DNA of 6,691 nucleotides, taken from NCBI GenBank assembly GCA_965659115.1, contig CBFHUP010000084.1, positions 1 through 6,691 of the forward strand, in the 5' to 3' direction. The notes under the pieces are model-generated. The model saw only the letters and a program-made list of their open reading frames with translations, did not search any database and was not told the DNA's origin. Positions within the stretch are counted from its first letter, which is position 1; the number at the start of each line of letters is the position of its first letter. The translations under genes were made by a program, and so were the position numbers. Shown piece after piece: positions 5,236-6,691 of the stretch. This DNA is from UBA8752 sp965659115. Lineage in GTDB: Bacteria; Bacteroidota; Bacteroidia; Flavobacteriales_D; Sanyastnellaceae.

Positions 5236-6691
5236 TTATTCTTTGTCAGCGGCTGTAGAAGCCAAGAAAAGCTCGTCGTATTGGTCTCCATGAATCGGGC
5301 TTGGAGCATCAATCATGACGTCGCGACCTTGATTGTTCTTGGGGAAGGCAATGAAGTCGCGGATGGTGTTGACGCCGCCGAGCATGGAGCAAAGGCGGTC
5401 AAATCCGAGGGCCAATCCTCCATGGGGAGGGGCACCATAGCGGAAGGCATTCATCAAGAAACCGAACTGCGCTTCTGCTTCTTCGGGAGAGAACCCGAGC
5501 AAGTCGAACATGCGCGCCTGGACGTCCTTGTCGTGGATTCGAATGGAACCCCCTCCAATTTCCACGCCGTTGATGACCATGTCGTAAGCGTTGGCGCGCA
5601 CGGCGCCAGGATCGGAATCGATCAGGTCCATGTGCTCGGGCTTGGGCGATGTGAAGGGGTGGTGCATCGCGTGGTAGCGATCGGTTTCTTCGTCCCATTC
5701 GAGCAGGGGAAAGTCCACCACCCACAAAGGCTTGAAGTCGAACGGGTCGCGCAGGCCCATCTCTGATCCCATGTGCAGGCGAAGCTCAGCGAGTTGTTTG
5801 CGTGTGGCATCGAGGCCACCACAGAGGACCAGCATCAAGTCGCCGGGCTTGGCGTCTGTATGGGCAGCCCACTTGGCGAGGGCATCTTGGTCGTAGAACT
5901 TGTCGACGCTGGACTTGAATGTGCCGTCGTCGTTGACCTTGCAGTACACGAGTCCCCTGGCTCCGATTTGGGGGCGTTTCACCCAATCGGTGAGGCCGTC
6001 GAGCTGTTTGCGCGTGAAGCTGGCGGCTCCGGGCACCACGATACCCAGTACGGCTTCGGCGCTGTCAAACACATTGAATCCTTGATTTTGGGTCACAGGA
6101 GCCATGTCTTGGAACTCCATCCCGAACCGGATGTCCGGTTTGTCGATGCCGTACTTCTCCATGGCGACATCGTAGGTCATGCGCGGGAAGTCTCCAATCT
6201 CGCGGTCGAGCACGGTGGTAAAGAGGTGCCGGACGAGGCCCTCAAACGTGTTCAGGATGTCTTCCTGCTCTACAAAGCTCATCTCGCAGTCCACCTGGGT
6301 GAACTCGGGCTGGCGGTCGGCGCGCAGGTCCTCGTCCCGGAAGCACTTTACGATTTGGTAGTATTTGTCGATGCCGCTGACCATGAGCAGTTGCTTAAAG
6401 GTCTGCGGGCTTTGCGGCAAGGCGTAGAACTGACCGGGGTTCATGCGGCTGGGGACCACAAAGTCACGGGCGCCTTCCGGCGTGGACTTGATGAGAACGG
6501 GCGTTTCTACGTCGATGAAATCGATGCTGTCCAGATACTTCCGAGTCTCGATGTTGATGCGGTGGCGCAGCAAGAGGTTGCTTTGAACCGGACCACGGCG
6601 CAGGTCGAGGTAACGGTATTGCATCCGCAAATCGTCCCCACCGTCGGTGTTGTCTTCGATGGTAAACGGCGGCGTGTCAGCCGCATTGAGG
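5236..6691 (-). CDS. aspS: Aspartate--tRNA ligase (AspRS), 5' end beyond the window
   Basis: A class II synthetase that charges tRNA-Asp with aspartate using ATP. 484 residues are visible, and the frame stays open to the right edge, beginning LNAADTPPFTIEDNTDGGDD just before LRMQYRYLDLRR. The internal TTG or ATG codons near 6630 are therefore not the start. Bacterial AspRS is usually about 580-600 residues, so roughly 100 residues, the N-terminal anticodon-binding OB fold, are missing. In visible numbering, the aspartate/ATP pocket has ALPQSPQTFKQLLM at 90-103 and motif 2 FRDEDLRADRQPEF at 117-130. The bacterial GAD insertion domain occupies roughly 160-320, GVEIGGGSIRIH is at 375-386 and motif 3 GGLALGFDRL is at 424-433. 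The C-terminus has the usual FPKNNQGRDVMIDAPSP segment. It is upstream of, and nearly contiguous with, the bacilliredoxin gene. Whether it is discriminating or non-discriminating (tRNA-Asn) cannot be judged because the anticodon domain is outside the window. Confidence 0.97.
   Translation of the reverse strand, partial: LNAADTPPFTIEDNTDGGDDLRMQYRYLDLRRGPVQSNLLLRHRINIETRKYLDSIDFIDVETPVLIKSTPEGARDFVVPSRMNPGQFYALPQSPQTFKQLLMVSGIDKYYQIVKCFRDEDLRADRQPEFTQVDCEMSFVEQEDILNTFEGLVRHLFTTVLDREIGDFPRMTYDVAMEKYGIDKPDIRFGMEFQDMAPVTQNQGFNVFDSAEAVLGIVVPGAASFTRKQLDGLTDWVKRPQIGARGLVYCKVNDDGTFKSSVDKFYDQDALAKWAAHTDAKPGDLMLVLCGGLDATRKQLAELRLHMGSEMGLRDPFDFKPLWVVDFPLLEWDEETDRYHAMHHPFTSPKPEHMDLIDSDPGAVRANAYDMVINGVEIGGGSIRIHDKDVQARMFDLLGFSPEEAEAQFGFLMNAFRYGAPPHGGLALGFDRLCSMLGGVNTIRDFIAFPKNNQGRDVMIDAPSPIHGDQYDELFLASTAADKE

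Noticed and set aside
5281..5766. A 161-codon plus-strand frame
   Set aside because: Antisense to aspS and without recognisable features.

Overview
The window looks like chromosomal DNA from a fairly GC-rich member of the Bacteroidota, plausibly a marine Flavobacteriales-type organism. Evidence: a DUF6150-type YESRAD-repeat protein, a DUF4139 (MuiA-type) protein carrying a carboxypeptidase-regulatory-like domain, a secreted protein with a dockerin-like calcium loop, weak or absent Shine-Dalgarno sequences, a TAnnTTTG-like -7 box, and a bacilliredoxin. The taxonomic call is inference; no rRNA or tRNA gene is visible.

Layout. Positions 1-31 hold a strong bidirectional terminator. The minus-strand gene 79-2025 is an exported DUF4140/DUF4139 protein with a beta-sandwich domain spliced into its DUF4139 region. 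It is divergent from a small exported protein (2094-2441, plus) made of six YES/GRA repeats, recognised as the DUF6150 family, which I recall as associated with an extremely complex (7_1) protein knot. That gene converges on trpS (2465-3439, minus), with only 23 bp and an imperfect hairpin between them. trpS is divergent from a 401-residue secreted, YadA-head-like repeat protein (3532-4737, plus) with an N-terminal EF-hand/dockerin-like motif. A second strong bidirectional terminator (4758-4792) separates it from a minus-strand pair: aspS (cut by the right edge) followed 9 bp later by a BrxA/BrxB-type bacilliredoxin (4816-5226). The bacilliredoxin stop codon lies in a perfect 24-bp palindrome.

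Functionally the window mixes two housekeeping aminoacyl-tRNA synthetases and a thiol-redox protein with three envelope or secreted proteins of poorly known function. Gene packing is tight: the largest intergenic gap is 92 bp, so no stretch over 300 bp lacks a gene. The only likely operon is aspS-brx. I saw no mobile element, CRISPR array or RNA gene. The most interesting items are the small knotted-family protein with codon-level evidence of internal duplication, and the repeat fibre protein that lacks any recognisable anchor.
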